Notes: generated from the sequence alone by a model not told the origin. A stretch of 12,185 bases of DNA from Omnitrophica bacterium RIFCSPLOWO2_01_FULL_45_10 (GCA_001804165.1 MHFL01000003.1:1-12185), one strand, 5' to 3'; shown: positions 6,276 to 12,154, counted from the stretch's first letter. A program made the numbers and translations.

Positions 6276-6454
6276 TTCGCTAAGAACGTTTACCAAAGTT
6301 TACCAACTTTGACCGAAGTTATCCAGAAATTTGAGGTTGGAACAATTTTGGAGGAAAGTCAATTGACCATCTTTGACCGAGTTTCACCATCATTTACCAT
6401 CAAAACTGCTAACAATTTATGCTAACAGTCAAAGTAAGGGAGAACGCACCATTC
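6276..6454. other. Gene-free stretch with short repeated motifs
   Basis: With 6085-6275 this makes about 370 nt without a protein gene. On the minus strand it holds recurring GGTAAA, GGTCAA and GTTAGCA words, and AAACTGCTAACAA (plus strand, 6403-6415) is repeated at 6113-6125. No convincing reading frame was found. A short imperfect hairpin (GAGAA/TTCTC) overlaps the stop codon of the protease gene, but no T-run follows, so I do not call a terminator. Confidence 0.5.
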
Positions 6455-7543
6455 TCAATCTACTGCAGCCGGTTCCGGTCTTGGTTGCGCAGTTTGTTGC
6501 GGTCGAGGTTGTATAGGTTGCGCTGGTCGAAGTTGCATCTGTTGAAGTCCCATTACTGCTTGAAATTGCCTTCCCCAGGATACACCATGCATACTCTCAT
6601 ACAATTTTACGAAAGGACTGACACTAAAAAATCCGTTTAACAAAATATACGCTTCCCATAAGAGATCACATAAAGGATTGCTGGCAATTTGAAGCTTCAA
6701 GTCAAACTCACTTAATTTCTCAGGTGTTAAAGGCCGAGAATGCATTTTATGAGTATCGTAGTCTGAAAAAAAGGCAACAGCTTTTTTAATTTTATAAGAA
6801 ACAGCCCTTTTAACTTTACTGTCACCTTTTTGCTCGTTTGCAAACATATACTTTTTGAGCCAGGACGATACTAATTCTTTAGACAAATTTTCTGAATCTT
6901 GACAAAGTTCAAAAAGATCAAGTGAGTATTTTTCAATCAGCGGAATATAAGCAGGTAAAGCTTCCGGCCCTTCTTTTTTTATTGTAGTTCTTGCTTTCTT
7001 AAAACCATTCACGATTGACTTTGCAGGAACGAAACGTAATCCTTCTTTTGTTGGGACACCAACCTGAGGGTCTATCGGACCAAGCGTTGCGCTTGGGTGA
7101 AAAATTACATTGTTGCCAGATAATGCAAGCATTGTAGCAGCAGAATACGCAGAATGAGGAATGAGAAAGTTTACTTCTTGAAACTTATTGCGGAGCAATC
7201 CGACAATGCGCTCCGTTGCATCAGGTCGTCCGCCCGGACTATGTAAAAGCACATCAACCGAAGAATGATTGCTGCCAACAGAATTTATGAGATCAGTAAA
7301 TCCATCAACATCAGATAGGTCAATTTGATTTGGAATGTTAGGTGGACCACCATCTAGAAATTTTGTTGCATAAATCAAAAGCGGATGGCCGCGTAATGCT
7401 TCTATTTCGGCGTAACACGCTTTGCGAAGGTCGAATAAGCTTTGCCCGGTTATTCCCTGACCAGATTGAAGCAAAGGACCAATAAAATCATTCCAGTCCT
7501 GCGTTGATTTAAATCTCTTGCGCGGTTGTTGAGTGGACTCCAT
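6455..7543 (-). CDS. SDH-family Clp-fold serine protease
   Basis: From the ATG at 7541-7543 the protein has 362 residues. It matches the SDH_protease/ClpP-crotonase-fold family (PF01972 type): LLHSPGGRPDATERI (residues ~99-113) is the ClpP-like glycine loop, PHSAYSAATMLALSG (~129-143) contains the likely nucleophile Ser134, and ATLGPIDPQVG (~152-162) is the conserved loop after it. There is no signal peptide or membrane helix, so it is probably cytoplasmic. The C-terminus is a Pro/Gln/Arg-rich low-complexity tail of about 25 residues. The frame can also begin at TTG 7558, but the ATG is preferred. Its start overlaps the end of the small gene 7509-7745 by 35 nt, suggesting translational coupling. 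Substrates are unknown. Fold assignment is strong; proteolysis is inferred. Confidence 0.87.
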   Translation of the reverse strand: MESTQQPRKRFKSTQDWNDFIGPLLQSGQGITGQSLFDLRKACYAEIEALRGHPLLIYATKFLDGGPPNIPNQIDLSDVDGFTDLINSVGSNHSSVDVLLHSPGGRPDATERIVGLLRNKFQEVNFLIPHSAYSAATMLALSGNNVIFHPSATLGPIDPQVGVPTKEGLRFVPAKSIVNGFKKARTTIKKEGPEALPAYIPLIEKYSLDLFELCQDSENLSKELVSSWLKKYMFANEQKGDSKVKRAVSYKIKKAVAFFSDYDTHKMHSRPLTPEKLSEFDLKLQIASNPLCDLLWEAYILLNGFFSVSPFVKLYESMHGVSWGRQFQAVMGLQQMQLRPAQPIQPRPQQTAQPRPEPAAVD

Positions 7544-7745
7544 AACGATTGATTTCAAAGTTTAACGTGGAACCAGTGCCCGATTTAAATGCCATTTCTT
7601 TTCCTGATGCGAGGTCCGAGCGTTCAATGATATCGACGGTTTTTTTGTAAGCATCGTAGGTTTGAAACGCAACAATATTTTTGTCCACAACACGTTTTGA
7701 AGCTACCTTGCCCACTAATTTTATGAGAGATGCTCTACTCATCAT
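7509..7745 (-). CDS. Small protein of unknown function, near-leaderless, coupled to the protease
   Basis: This 78-residue protein starts MMSRASLIKLVGKVASK; either of the two adjacent ATGs (7743-7745, 7740-7742) could be used. It is basic at the N-terminus and beta-rich later (NIVAFQTYDAYKKTVDIIE; STLNFEINRYG), with no signal peptide or known domain. A near-perfect promoter lies so close that the mRNA would start 2-3 nt before the first ATG, and no Shine-Dalgarno is visible. Its 3' end overlaps the protease gene by 35 nt, so the two almost certainly form one unit. It could be an adaptor, regulator or substrate of the protease; that is inference from position only. Confidence 0.7.
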   Translation of the reverse strand: MMSRASLIKLVGKVASKRVVDKNIVAFQTYDAYKKTVDIIERSDLASGKEMAFKSGTGSTLNFEINRYGVHSTTAQEI

Positions 7746-7753
7746 AGTGATAA

Positions 7754-7782
7754 ATTATAACAGGTATTTCAGTAGTTCTCAA
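7754..7782 (-). promoter_or_regulatory. Strong sigma-70 promoter of the small-protein/protease unit
   Basis: Minus strand: TTGAGA (7777-7782), exactly 17 nt, TATAAT (7754-7759). The expected start at about 7747 is only 2-3 nt before the ATG at 7745, implying a leaderless or nearly leaderless transcript. Confidence 0.65.
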
Positions 7783-7796
7783 CAACCATTCCGCAG

Positions 7797-7943
7797 TTAT
7801 TGAACGAAGGAATGCCGCAACTTCTTTGCTTGGTTTTGCTCTGCCAGGGCAAGCTTTTCTATATCCTTATCATAAACAGGAGCAAAATGGGCATAAATTT
7901 GGGAAATCGGAACTGCTCGCTGGTTATAGTTTTCTTCTTTCGG
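7797..7943 (-). other. In-frame coding-like extension after the Skp-like stop codon
   Basis: Directly after the TGA of the Skp-like gene (7944-7946) the same frame runs on for 48 codons to TAA (7797-7799). It reads PKEENYNQRAVPISQIYAHF and continues with charged, helix-like sequence. There is no ATG inside. It may be the original C-terminus cut off by a nonsense mutation, a readthrough region, or a remnant of another gene. The IYAHFAP stretch recalls the active-site tail of tyrosine recombinases, but alone it is too short to assign. Confidence 0.35.
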
Positions 7944-8507
7944 TCAATCCGCAAGCGACTCATATTTCTTATTTAACCTATTAAGGATTTCTTTCGTAAC
8001 ATCGGGACTGCTGTTCCCATCGTTTGGGCATGCTTTGGACAATCCGTTTTCTGCCATGTAGGCACCAATAACATTATCCATGTCCTGAAAAATAGTTTTA
8101 GCAGCCGCCTCACGAGCTTGTCCAAGAGCGCCCCGTGTAAGTTCGTCAAACTCGATAAGCTCGTTCTCTTTTTTTTTAATCTTGGCGGAGAACGGATCTA
8201 TGTTTTGTAGGCTTCTTATCTCTTGAACAATTCTATCTCTCTCCGCCTGCTTTTTTCTTCCCTCTTCTTGGAAAGCCTGGTCAAATTTTATGGTGCGCTT
8301 ATAGTTATCAAAAATATCGCCTGGTTTGAAATAAATAATCTGGCCCTTCTGCGCATTGATTTCAACACATCCATCAGAAGTGTGTTTAAGATGTATCGAA
8401 GACGGAAATCCAGATGGACTATCATCTGTATAACCGAGGGTTGCAATAAAGAAAGAGGTAAAAAAAGCTATGCAATGTACTAGACAAAAGAGCTTCAGAT
8501 TTTTCAT
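7944..8507 (-). CDS. Skp/OmpH-like periplasmic protein, divergent
   Basis: This 187-residue protein has a signal peptide (MKNLKLFCLVHCIAFFTSFF..., cleavage probably near residue 26). The layout then follows the Skp/OmpH family: a short beta part with IIYFKPGDIFDNYKRT, a long helical coiled-coil arm (~80-140, rich in K, E, Q, R), and an end resembling the OmpH C-terminal strand region (NVIGAYMAENGLS...PDVTKEILNRLNKKY). Family members are trimeric periplasmic chaperones for outer-membrane proteins. Overall similarity is recognisable but distant, so this may be a specialised relative. GAGG lies 5 nt before the ATG, and the gene follows 8527-8877 by 19 nt, so they are likely one operon. The same frame continues past its TGA (see 7797-7943). 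Confidence 0.68.
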   Translation of the reverse strand: MKNLKLFCLVHCIAFFTSFFIATLGYTDDSPSGFPSSIHLKHTSDGCVEINAQKGQIIYFKPGDIFDNYKRTIKFDQAFQEEGRKKQAERDRIVQEIRSLQNIDPFSAKIKKKENELIEFDELTRGALGQAREAAAKTIFQDMDNVIGAYMAENGLSKACPNDGNSSPDVTKEILNRLNKKYESLAD

Positions 8508-8526
8508 AAGGCCTCACAATTATTAA

Positions 8527-8877
8527 TTACTGTTCTGAAATACCTAACTTCTGCATTAGCCTATTTGCTTCTTCTTTTTTTCTCCGCTCCAGTTCTGCTT
8601 CATTAAGGTTTTGCTCTAACTCTGCTTGTTTTACTCCACCTATAGCAGAATTGCTGGTTACGTTAATTCTAGCCCAGCCCGTCAGGTTCGGGCCAAAAAC
8701 ATATGTTTCTCCCGTTTCTTGATTGAATTTTATTAAATCTCCAGATTTTCGGTCAATAATCTGCCAGGTTGGTTCGGCCTGCTTCCATCTTCCCTCATTC
8801 TTCCAGTACGCTAAAGAAAAAAATAGTACACTTATGGCAACTATTGCTGCTGAAATCTCTAAAATTTTGCCTTTCAT
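8527..8877 (-). CDS. Small single-pass membrane protein of unknown function
   Basis: This 116-residue protein starts at the ATG 8875-8877, chosen because AAGGGGG lies just upstream; an in-frame TTG at 8895 is less likely. One N-terminal hydrophobic helix (~residues 6-24, ISAAIVAISVLFFSLAY) would anchor it with the rest outside the cytoplasm. A tryptophan-containing beta segment follows (WQIIDRKSGDLIKFNQETGE ... GPNLTGWARIN), then a C-terminal charged coiled coil (AELEQNLNEAELERRKKEEA). It is the first gene of a pair with the Skp-like gene 19 nt downstream, so both may act in the envelope. No known family is recognised. Confidence 0.75.
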   Translation of the reverse strand: MKGKILEISAAIVAISVLFFSLAYWKNEGRWKQAEPTWQIIDRKSGDLIKFNQETGETYVFGPNLTGWARINVTSNSAIGGVKQAELEQNLNEAELERRKKEEANRLMQKLGISEQ

Positions 8878-8891
8878 TTCTACTACCCCCT

Positions 8892-8960
8892 TCAATTTTC
8901 ATTCGTTTCCTTTAAAATTTCGCCCAGCTTATCTTTCACATCATCTGAAATTTCATCTAG
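8892..8960 (-). other. Possible C-terminal remnant of a lost gene
   Basis: The minus frame reads GRQKLDEISDDVKDKLGEIL and then KETNEN before TGA (8892-8894). This amphipathic, coding-like end leads directly into the Shine-Dalgarno of the next gene. Upstream the frame runs into the hairpin at 8999-9025 and the tRNA trailer, which is not plausible protein, so any original gene has lost its 5' part here. Evidence is compositional only. The wider stretch 8878-9316 has no protein gene; it holds this remnant, two hairpins, the tRNA copy and repeat B. Confidence 0.3.
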
Positions 8961-8998
8961 TTTTTGCCGCCCCAGTTCCGAGCGGAAGCGAGGAAGCT

Positions 8999-9025
8999 GG
9001 CACCAAATCGGTCTGATTTGGTGCC
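8999..9025. other. Perfect 11-bp hairpin beside the tRNA-His copy
   Basis: GGCACCAAATC (8999-9009) pairs perfectly with GATTTGGTGCC (9015-9025) across a 5-nt loop, 36 nt beyond the 3' end of the tRNA-His copy. No T-run follows on either strand, so a standard Rho-independent terminator is unlikely. An imperfect second hairpin (TTCGCC/GGCGAA) lies between it and the tRNA. Confidence 0.6.
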
Positions 9026-9060
9026 ATTCGTCCTTTCGCCCCGTTCGGGCTCAAGGCGAA

Positions 9061-9138
9061 TGGGGTGAGCGACGGGAATTGAACCCGCAACCCCAAGATC
9101 CACAATCTTGTGCTCTAACCAGATTGAGCTATTAAACG
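9061..9138 (-). tRNA. tRNA-His(GUG) lacking a matching 5' acceptor strand (probable pseudogene)
   Basis: Minus strand: D stem GCTC/GAGC, anticodon stem CAAGA/TCTTG around loop TTGTGGA (anticodon GTG), 5-nt variable loop, T stem GCGGG/CCCGT, acceptor 3' strand CGCTCAC, discriminator C73 (diagnostic of bacterial tRNA-His) and an encoded CCA. Everything from U8 (9131) to the 3' end is intact. The seven bases where the 5' acceptor strand should be (9132-9138, CGTTTAA) form no pairs with CGCTCAC; the expected GTGAGCG and G-1 are absent. It is therefore a 5'-truncated copy, probably left by integration at a tRNA-His gene. A functional copy should exist elsewhere. A tRNA finder may still report it. 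Confidence 0.75.
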
Positions 9139-9222
9139 GTACCGGTTCCAATAGTGCCATCCATGAAAAGTTTCCGTTTGTCAAGCAACAATGACGAAAA
9201 AAAGTAATTCAACCATCCATTC

Positions 9223-9270
9223 GTGCATACGTCGCATACGCCGGACGGCGTCCCGAGGGAGACGACGTGC
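9223..9270. other. GC-rich nested inverted repeat
   Basis: Inner arms ACGCC/GGCGT around GGAC and outer arms ACGTCG/CGACGT form a nested foldback. It is much richer in G+C than its surroundings and lies between the tRNA copy and hairpin repeat B. No T-run follows directly. Its role is unknown. Confidence 0.4.
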
Positions 9271-9322
9271 TGTTATTTTACTCTGCTTTTTCGGATCGCC
9301 AAGCTAAAAAGCCAGTTTAAGC
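9270..9322. repeat. ~54-nt hairpin repeat, copy B
   Basis: This is the partner of 2498-2553. It overlaps the stop codon (9317-9319) of the antitoxin-like gene. GCTTTTT pairs with AAAAAGC across a 14-nt loop. Copy A has CCG and CGG added at the base of the same stem, which keeps pairing and suggests that the structure is conserved. Confidence 0.7.
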
Positions 9323-9592
9323 GGCCAAAAGCTTGTCTGAGGCGTATTTGTGGATGATGCTGGCGACCAGCGTTTGATAGGGAATGCCTTCTTCGGCCGC
9401 TCTTGCTTTAATGCGGTTCAGGTCAGCTTTTGAAATCCTGATGTTCATCCGTTGATCTTTGCGGAATGTGTTTCTGGCAATGTCAGCATAGTGATTAAGT
9501 TCCGCTCTCTTAGGCTTGACGAGCTCCCATTTGTCGTTTTCAATGGCATCCAGAATTTCTTTTTCTTCTTTGTCCAATCTATATTTCTTCAT
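9317..9592 (-). CDS. Ribbon-helix-helix (CopG/BrnA-like) antitoxin-type protein, no adjacent toxin
   Basis: From the ATG at 9590-9592 the protein has 91 residues. GGAGG at 9602-9606 is the right distance from this ATG and abuts the alternative GTG at 9601, which is therefore rejected. The N-terminus is charged (KYRLDKEEKEILDAIENDKWE). The C-terminal half has the RHH layout of COG5304/BrnA-type antitoxins: RMNIRISKADLNRIKARAAE, then GIPYQTLVASIIHKYAS. Such proteins bind an operator as dimers and neutralise a BrnT/RelE-like toxin. No toxin frame exists upstream (94 nt to rluD) or downstream (repeat and tRNA remnant), so it is an orphan or a solo regulator. Family assignment is good; the partner is unknown. 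Confidence 0.82.
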   Translation of the reverse strand: MKKYRLDKEEKEILDAIENDKWELVKPKRAELNHYADIARNTFRKDQRMNIRISKADLNRIKARAAEEGIPYQTLVASIIHKYASDKLLAA

Positions 9593-9652
9593 GTCATTCA
9601 CCTCCGGATAAAAATTTCTTCGTCAACTTGCGGCTCGGAATAATGGTTTTGA

Positions 9653-9681
9653 GAAATACACGTATGTGTGCCTAATGTCAA
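9653..9681 (-). promoter_or_regulatory. Candidate promoter and operator of the antitoxin-like gene
   Basis: Minus strand: perfect TTGACA (9676-9681), 17 nt, weak TATTTC (9653-9658). A small palindrome ACAC-GTAT-GTGT (plus strand, 9658-9669) fills the spacer, a suitable place for an autoregulatory RHH dimer. The operator role is inferred. Confidence 0.35.
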
Positions 9682-9686
9682 TACAC

Positions 9687-10592
9687 CTATTCCAGGTATT
9701 TCAAAAGTGAAGCCATATCGTCGGGAAGGTCGGATTTGAAAACCAATTTCTTTTTGGTCTTGGGGTGAGTAAAACCAAGCTCTTTTGCATGAAGCGCTTG
9801 GCGATTGATGTGCGGTGAAGCCACGCCATAAACCGAATCGCCCAACACGGGATAACCCAAATTCCTGAGATGCACCCTAATTTGATGGGTCCGGCCGGTT
9901 TGGGGCCGCGCTTCAAGAAGCGTGGCGCCCTTGAATCGTTTTAAAACGCGAAAATGTGTGACGGAAGGTTTTCCACCATGATGCCGTATGACCACTTTTT
10001 TTCGATTCGCCCGCGAACGGCCCAAGGGTTCATCGGAACGCAGCTCATCATGTTGAACGATTCCCTTCACAACAACCCAATAACGCTTGTCCACTTGATG
10101 ATACTTAAATTGATCGGCCAAAAGCCGGTGCGCGAGATCATTTTGGGCAATCACAAGAAGTCCCGAAGTATCTTTGTCCAGCCGGTGGACAATTCCGGGA
10201 CGAACTCGGTCGCTGAGCACGGAAAGAGATTTCGTGTGATGAAGCAGCGCATTGACGAGGGTTCCTTTCGGATTGCCGCATCCGGGATGAACCACCATTC
10301 CGGCACGTTTATTGACCACAATGATATCTTCATCTTCATAAACAATTTCAATGGGAATTTCTTCAGCGCCAACCGGCTCGTCCGCTTTCAACTCAAATCG
10401 AACTGAAATGCGATCTCCCGGTTTGACACGCGAGTGCGCTTTGGCGATGGCTCCGTTTAACTCGACCATGCCTCCATCAATCAATTGTTTAATCTTCGTG
10501 CGGGAAAAAACAGTTTTCAATTCTTTGGCCAGGAAATAATCGAGGCGGAAAGCGGGCGTCTCAGGAGGAACGGTGATTTCTTTTCTTTCCAT
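9687..10592 (-). CDS. rluD: 23S rRNA pseudouridine synthase, RluD/RluA family
   Basis: This 301-residue protein (ATG 10590-10592) begins with an S4 RNA-binding domain (~15-65, FRLDYFLAKEL...SRTKIKQLIDGGMVELNG). The catalytic domain carries the hallmark GIVHRLDKDTSGLLV with catalytic Asp139, followed by ARPQTGRTHQIRVHL. RluD forms pseudouridines in helix 69 of 23S rRNA; other RluA-family members have different sites, and sequence alone does not separate them fully. The frame is open further upstream to 10628, but MERKEITVPPETPAFRLD is the natural start. It overlaps the end of lgt by 32 nt, so translation is probably coupled, and it closes the dksA-lspA-lgt-rluD operon. Confidence 0.93.
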   Translation of the reverse strand: MERKEITVPPETPAFRLDYFLAKELKTVFSRTKIKQLIDGGMVELNGAIAKAHSRVKPGDRISVRFELKADEPVGAEEIPIEIVYEDEDIIVVNKRAGMVVHPGCGNPKGTLVNALLHHTKSLSVLSDRVRPGIVHRLDKDTSGLLVIAQNDLAHRLLADQFKYHQVDKRYWVVVKGIVQHDELRSDEPLGRSRANRKKVVIRHHGGKPSVTHFRVLKRFKGATLLEARPQTGRTHQIRVHLRNLGYPVLGDSVYGVASPHINRQALHAKELGFTHPKTKKKLVFKSDLPDDMASLLKYLE

Positions 10593-11313
10593 AAAAATAC
10601 AAAAGGGAAAATAAGGCAACAAACACAAAAACCAGGCTCAACCCTTGCTGAAGCGTAAGACTTAAGAATACCGCCTGATTGTTGCCGCGGAAAAATTCCA
10701 GGAAAAATCGTCCCGCAGGATACAACACAAAATAAGCGAGCGCGACCCATCCGGTTCGAAGTTTCCTCTTCCACAAGAGGAACAGAAAAAAAGCCAGCCC
10801 AAAACAAAATAAAGCCTCATAAAGCTGCGTGGGATGAACCGCGTGATCCAAAAAGGGAAACGAAACCGCCCACGGCAAATCAGAAGGCTTTCCAAAACAG
10901 CAGCCGTTGAAGAAACAGCCGATCCGGCCAAATCCTTGCGCCAAAGCCATAGCCGGAACAAATAAATCAAGCAAATCCAAAAAAGGAAGCCGTTTTAATT
11001 TGACGAAGGTTAGAAATCCGAGAATCCCGCCAATCAGGCCTCCGTAAAGAACAAGTCCTCCTTGCCAAAACTTAATCATATCGAAAGGAGCGTTCGCAAA
11101 ATAATCCCAAAATTGAATAATATAAAAAATCCGTGCGCCAATAAAGCCGCTCACGACTGTCGCAATCGCTAAATCCACCATGGTTTCAGGTGAAACCAAA
11201 ATTGCTTTCGCATGCCTTTGAAGAAAGAAAACGGCTAGGAAAATGCCGATTGCGACAAGAGCTCCGTAAGAATAAAAACGAAGCGGACCAAAAGAAAATA
11301 AAATGGGATGCAT
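10561..11313 (-). CDS. lgt: Phosphatidylglycerol--prolipoprotein diacylglyceryl transferase
   Basis: This 250-residue, seven-helix inner-membrane enzyme transfers diacylglycerol from phosphatidylglycerol to the lipobox cysteine of prolipoproteins, the first step of lipoprotein maturation. Family marks are visible: the N-terminal HPILFSFGPLRFYSYG, the signature around GFGRIGCFFNGCCFG with the conserved Arg, and HPTQLYEALF. The ATG (11311-11313) directly abuts the TAA of lspA (11314-11316), so the two are translationally coupled, and its 3' end overlaps rluD. Substrates in this window would include the lipoprotein at 5656-6084. Length is slightly short but normal for the family. Confidence 0.95.
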   Translation of the reverse strand: MHPILFSFGPLRFYSYGALVAIGIFLAVFFLQRHAKAILVSPETMVDLAIATVVSGFIGARIFYIIQFWDYFANAPFDMIKFWQGGLVLYGGLIGGILGFLTFVKLKRLPFLDLLDLFVPAMALAQGFGRIGCFFNGCCFGKPSDLPWAVSFPFLDHAVHPTQLYEALFCFGLAFFLFLLWKRKLRTGWVALAYFVLYPAGRFFLEFFRGNNQAVFLSLTLQQGLSLVFVFVALFSLLYFYGKKRNHRSS

Positions 11314-11748
11314 TTAAGGTTTCCTTAAGGCCAAATAAATAAAAAGAAAAACACCGATTGTGATAAAAGAGTCGGCCATATTGAAAACGGGCCAGACACG
11401 AAAATCCAGAAAATCAACCACATGTTGGAAGCGAATTCGGTCGATCAAATTCCCCGCCGCACCGCCCAAAATAAAAGCATAAGCAACCTGCGCAGGCCGC
11501 CTGTGATTTCTCAAAAACCAGGAGCCGCACAAAAGACATAAAACGCTCGCGAGAATCACGTAGGATAAAATTTCCGGATGCCCTTGAAAAAAACCGAAGG
11601 CGATGCCTGTATTTTCAACAAAACTTAAATGGAAAATACCGGGGAAAATGGCGACGCTCCCTTTGGGTTTTAACCACCAAAGAGCCAAATATTTTGTCAC
11701 TTGATCAACCAGTAAAACGATTGCAGAAACACTAAAGAGGGCGCGCAT
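11314..11748 (-). CDS. lspA: Lipoprotein signal peptidase (signal peptidase II)
   Basis: This 144-residue, four-helix membrane aspartyl protease removes the signal peptide of diacylated prolipoproteins after Lgt acts. The catalytic pair is present: Asp103 in GGAAGNLIDRI and Asp126 in VFNMADSFI. The conserved FVENTGIAFG and VVDFLDF motifs are also present. The ATG is 19 nt after the dksA-like stop, and the stop abuts the lgt ATG. Adjacent lspA and lgt act on the same pathway in sequence. No strong Shine-Dalgarno is visible, consistent with coupling to the gene upstream. Confidence 0.95.
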   Translation of the reverse strand: MRALFSVSAIVLLVDQVTKYLALWWLKPKGSVAIFPGIFHLSFVENTGIAFGFFQGHPEILSYVILASVLCLLCGSWFLRNHRRPAQVAYAFILGGAAGNLIDRIRFQHVVDFLDFRVWPVFNMADSFITIGVFLFIYLALRKP

Positions 11749-11767
11749 GAATCACACGGGGGCGGGG

Positions 11768-12154
11768 TTAATCTTGGCGGCGGACGTTTTTTTCTTCATC
11801 CTCCTTGCACTTAATGCACAACTTCGCATAAGGAACCGCCTTCAAGCGTTTGAAACTGATGGGTTTGGTGCAATTTTCACAAACACCGTAAGAACCATCC
11901 TGGATTTTTTTTAAGGCTTCATCGATTCGGTTGAGAAGCACCTGTTCATTCGAAGCGAGATCGAGCGAAAATTCCCGGTCAAAATTGTCGGTGGCCATAT
12001 CCGCCATATGGAAGGCATAACCCGAAAGGTCGCCGGCGGCATCGCGCTGGCTGCGGTTCAAATTGTCGCGCTCAATGTGACTGAGGCCGTCCGCAATTTT
12101 CGCGCGCTCCGTTTCCAACTGCGTCTTCAATTTCATGAGCTCTTCTTTTTCCAC
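11768..12154 (-). CDS. TraR/DksA-family zinc-finger protein
   Basis: This 128-residue protein has an N-terminal coiled coil (~1-85, rich in K, E, R) and a C-terminal four-cysteine zinc finger, VCENC (Cys92, Cys95) and KLCIKC (Cys113, Cys116), with PISFKRLKAVPYAKLC between. DksA-type proteins enter the RNA polymerase secondary channel and modulate rRNA and stress promoters with ppGpp. The DxxDxA tip of E. coli DksA is not clearly present, so it may be a TraR/YocK-type relative. The GTG start (12152-12154) is supported by AGGAG at 12162-12166. It is the first gene of the lspA-lgt-rluD operon within the window; in some phyla ileS precedes it, but that lies outside the window. Confidence 0.9.
   Translation of the reverse strand: MEKEELMKLKTQLETERAKIADGLSHIERDNLNRSQRDAAGDLSGYAFHMADMATDNFDREFSLDLASNEQVLLNRIDEALKKIQDGSYGVCENCTKPISFKRLKAVPYAKLCIKCKEDEEKNVRRQD

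Noticed and set aside
6207..9138. Calling the segment a prophage
   Set aside because: No integrase, capsid, terminase or lysis gene is present; only tRNA fragments support integration.
8957..9184. Minus-strand frame of 75 codons across the tRNA-His copy
   Set aside because: It is a translation of the tRNA and its hairpin trailer (IVDLGVAGSIPVAHP is typical of tRNA read as protein), not a gene.
9954..10406. 150-codon plus-strand open frame
   Set aside because: It lies entirely antisense to rluD, whose domains and catalytic motif are intact; it has no ribosome-binding site and no recognisable protein features.
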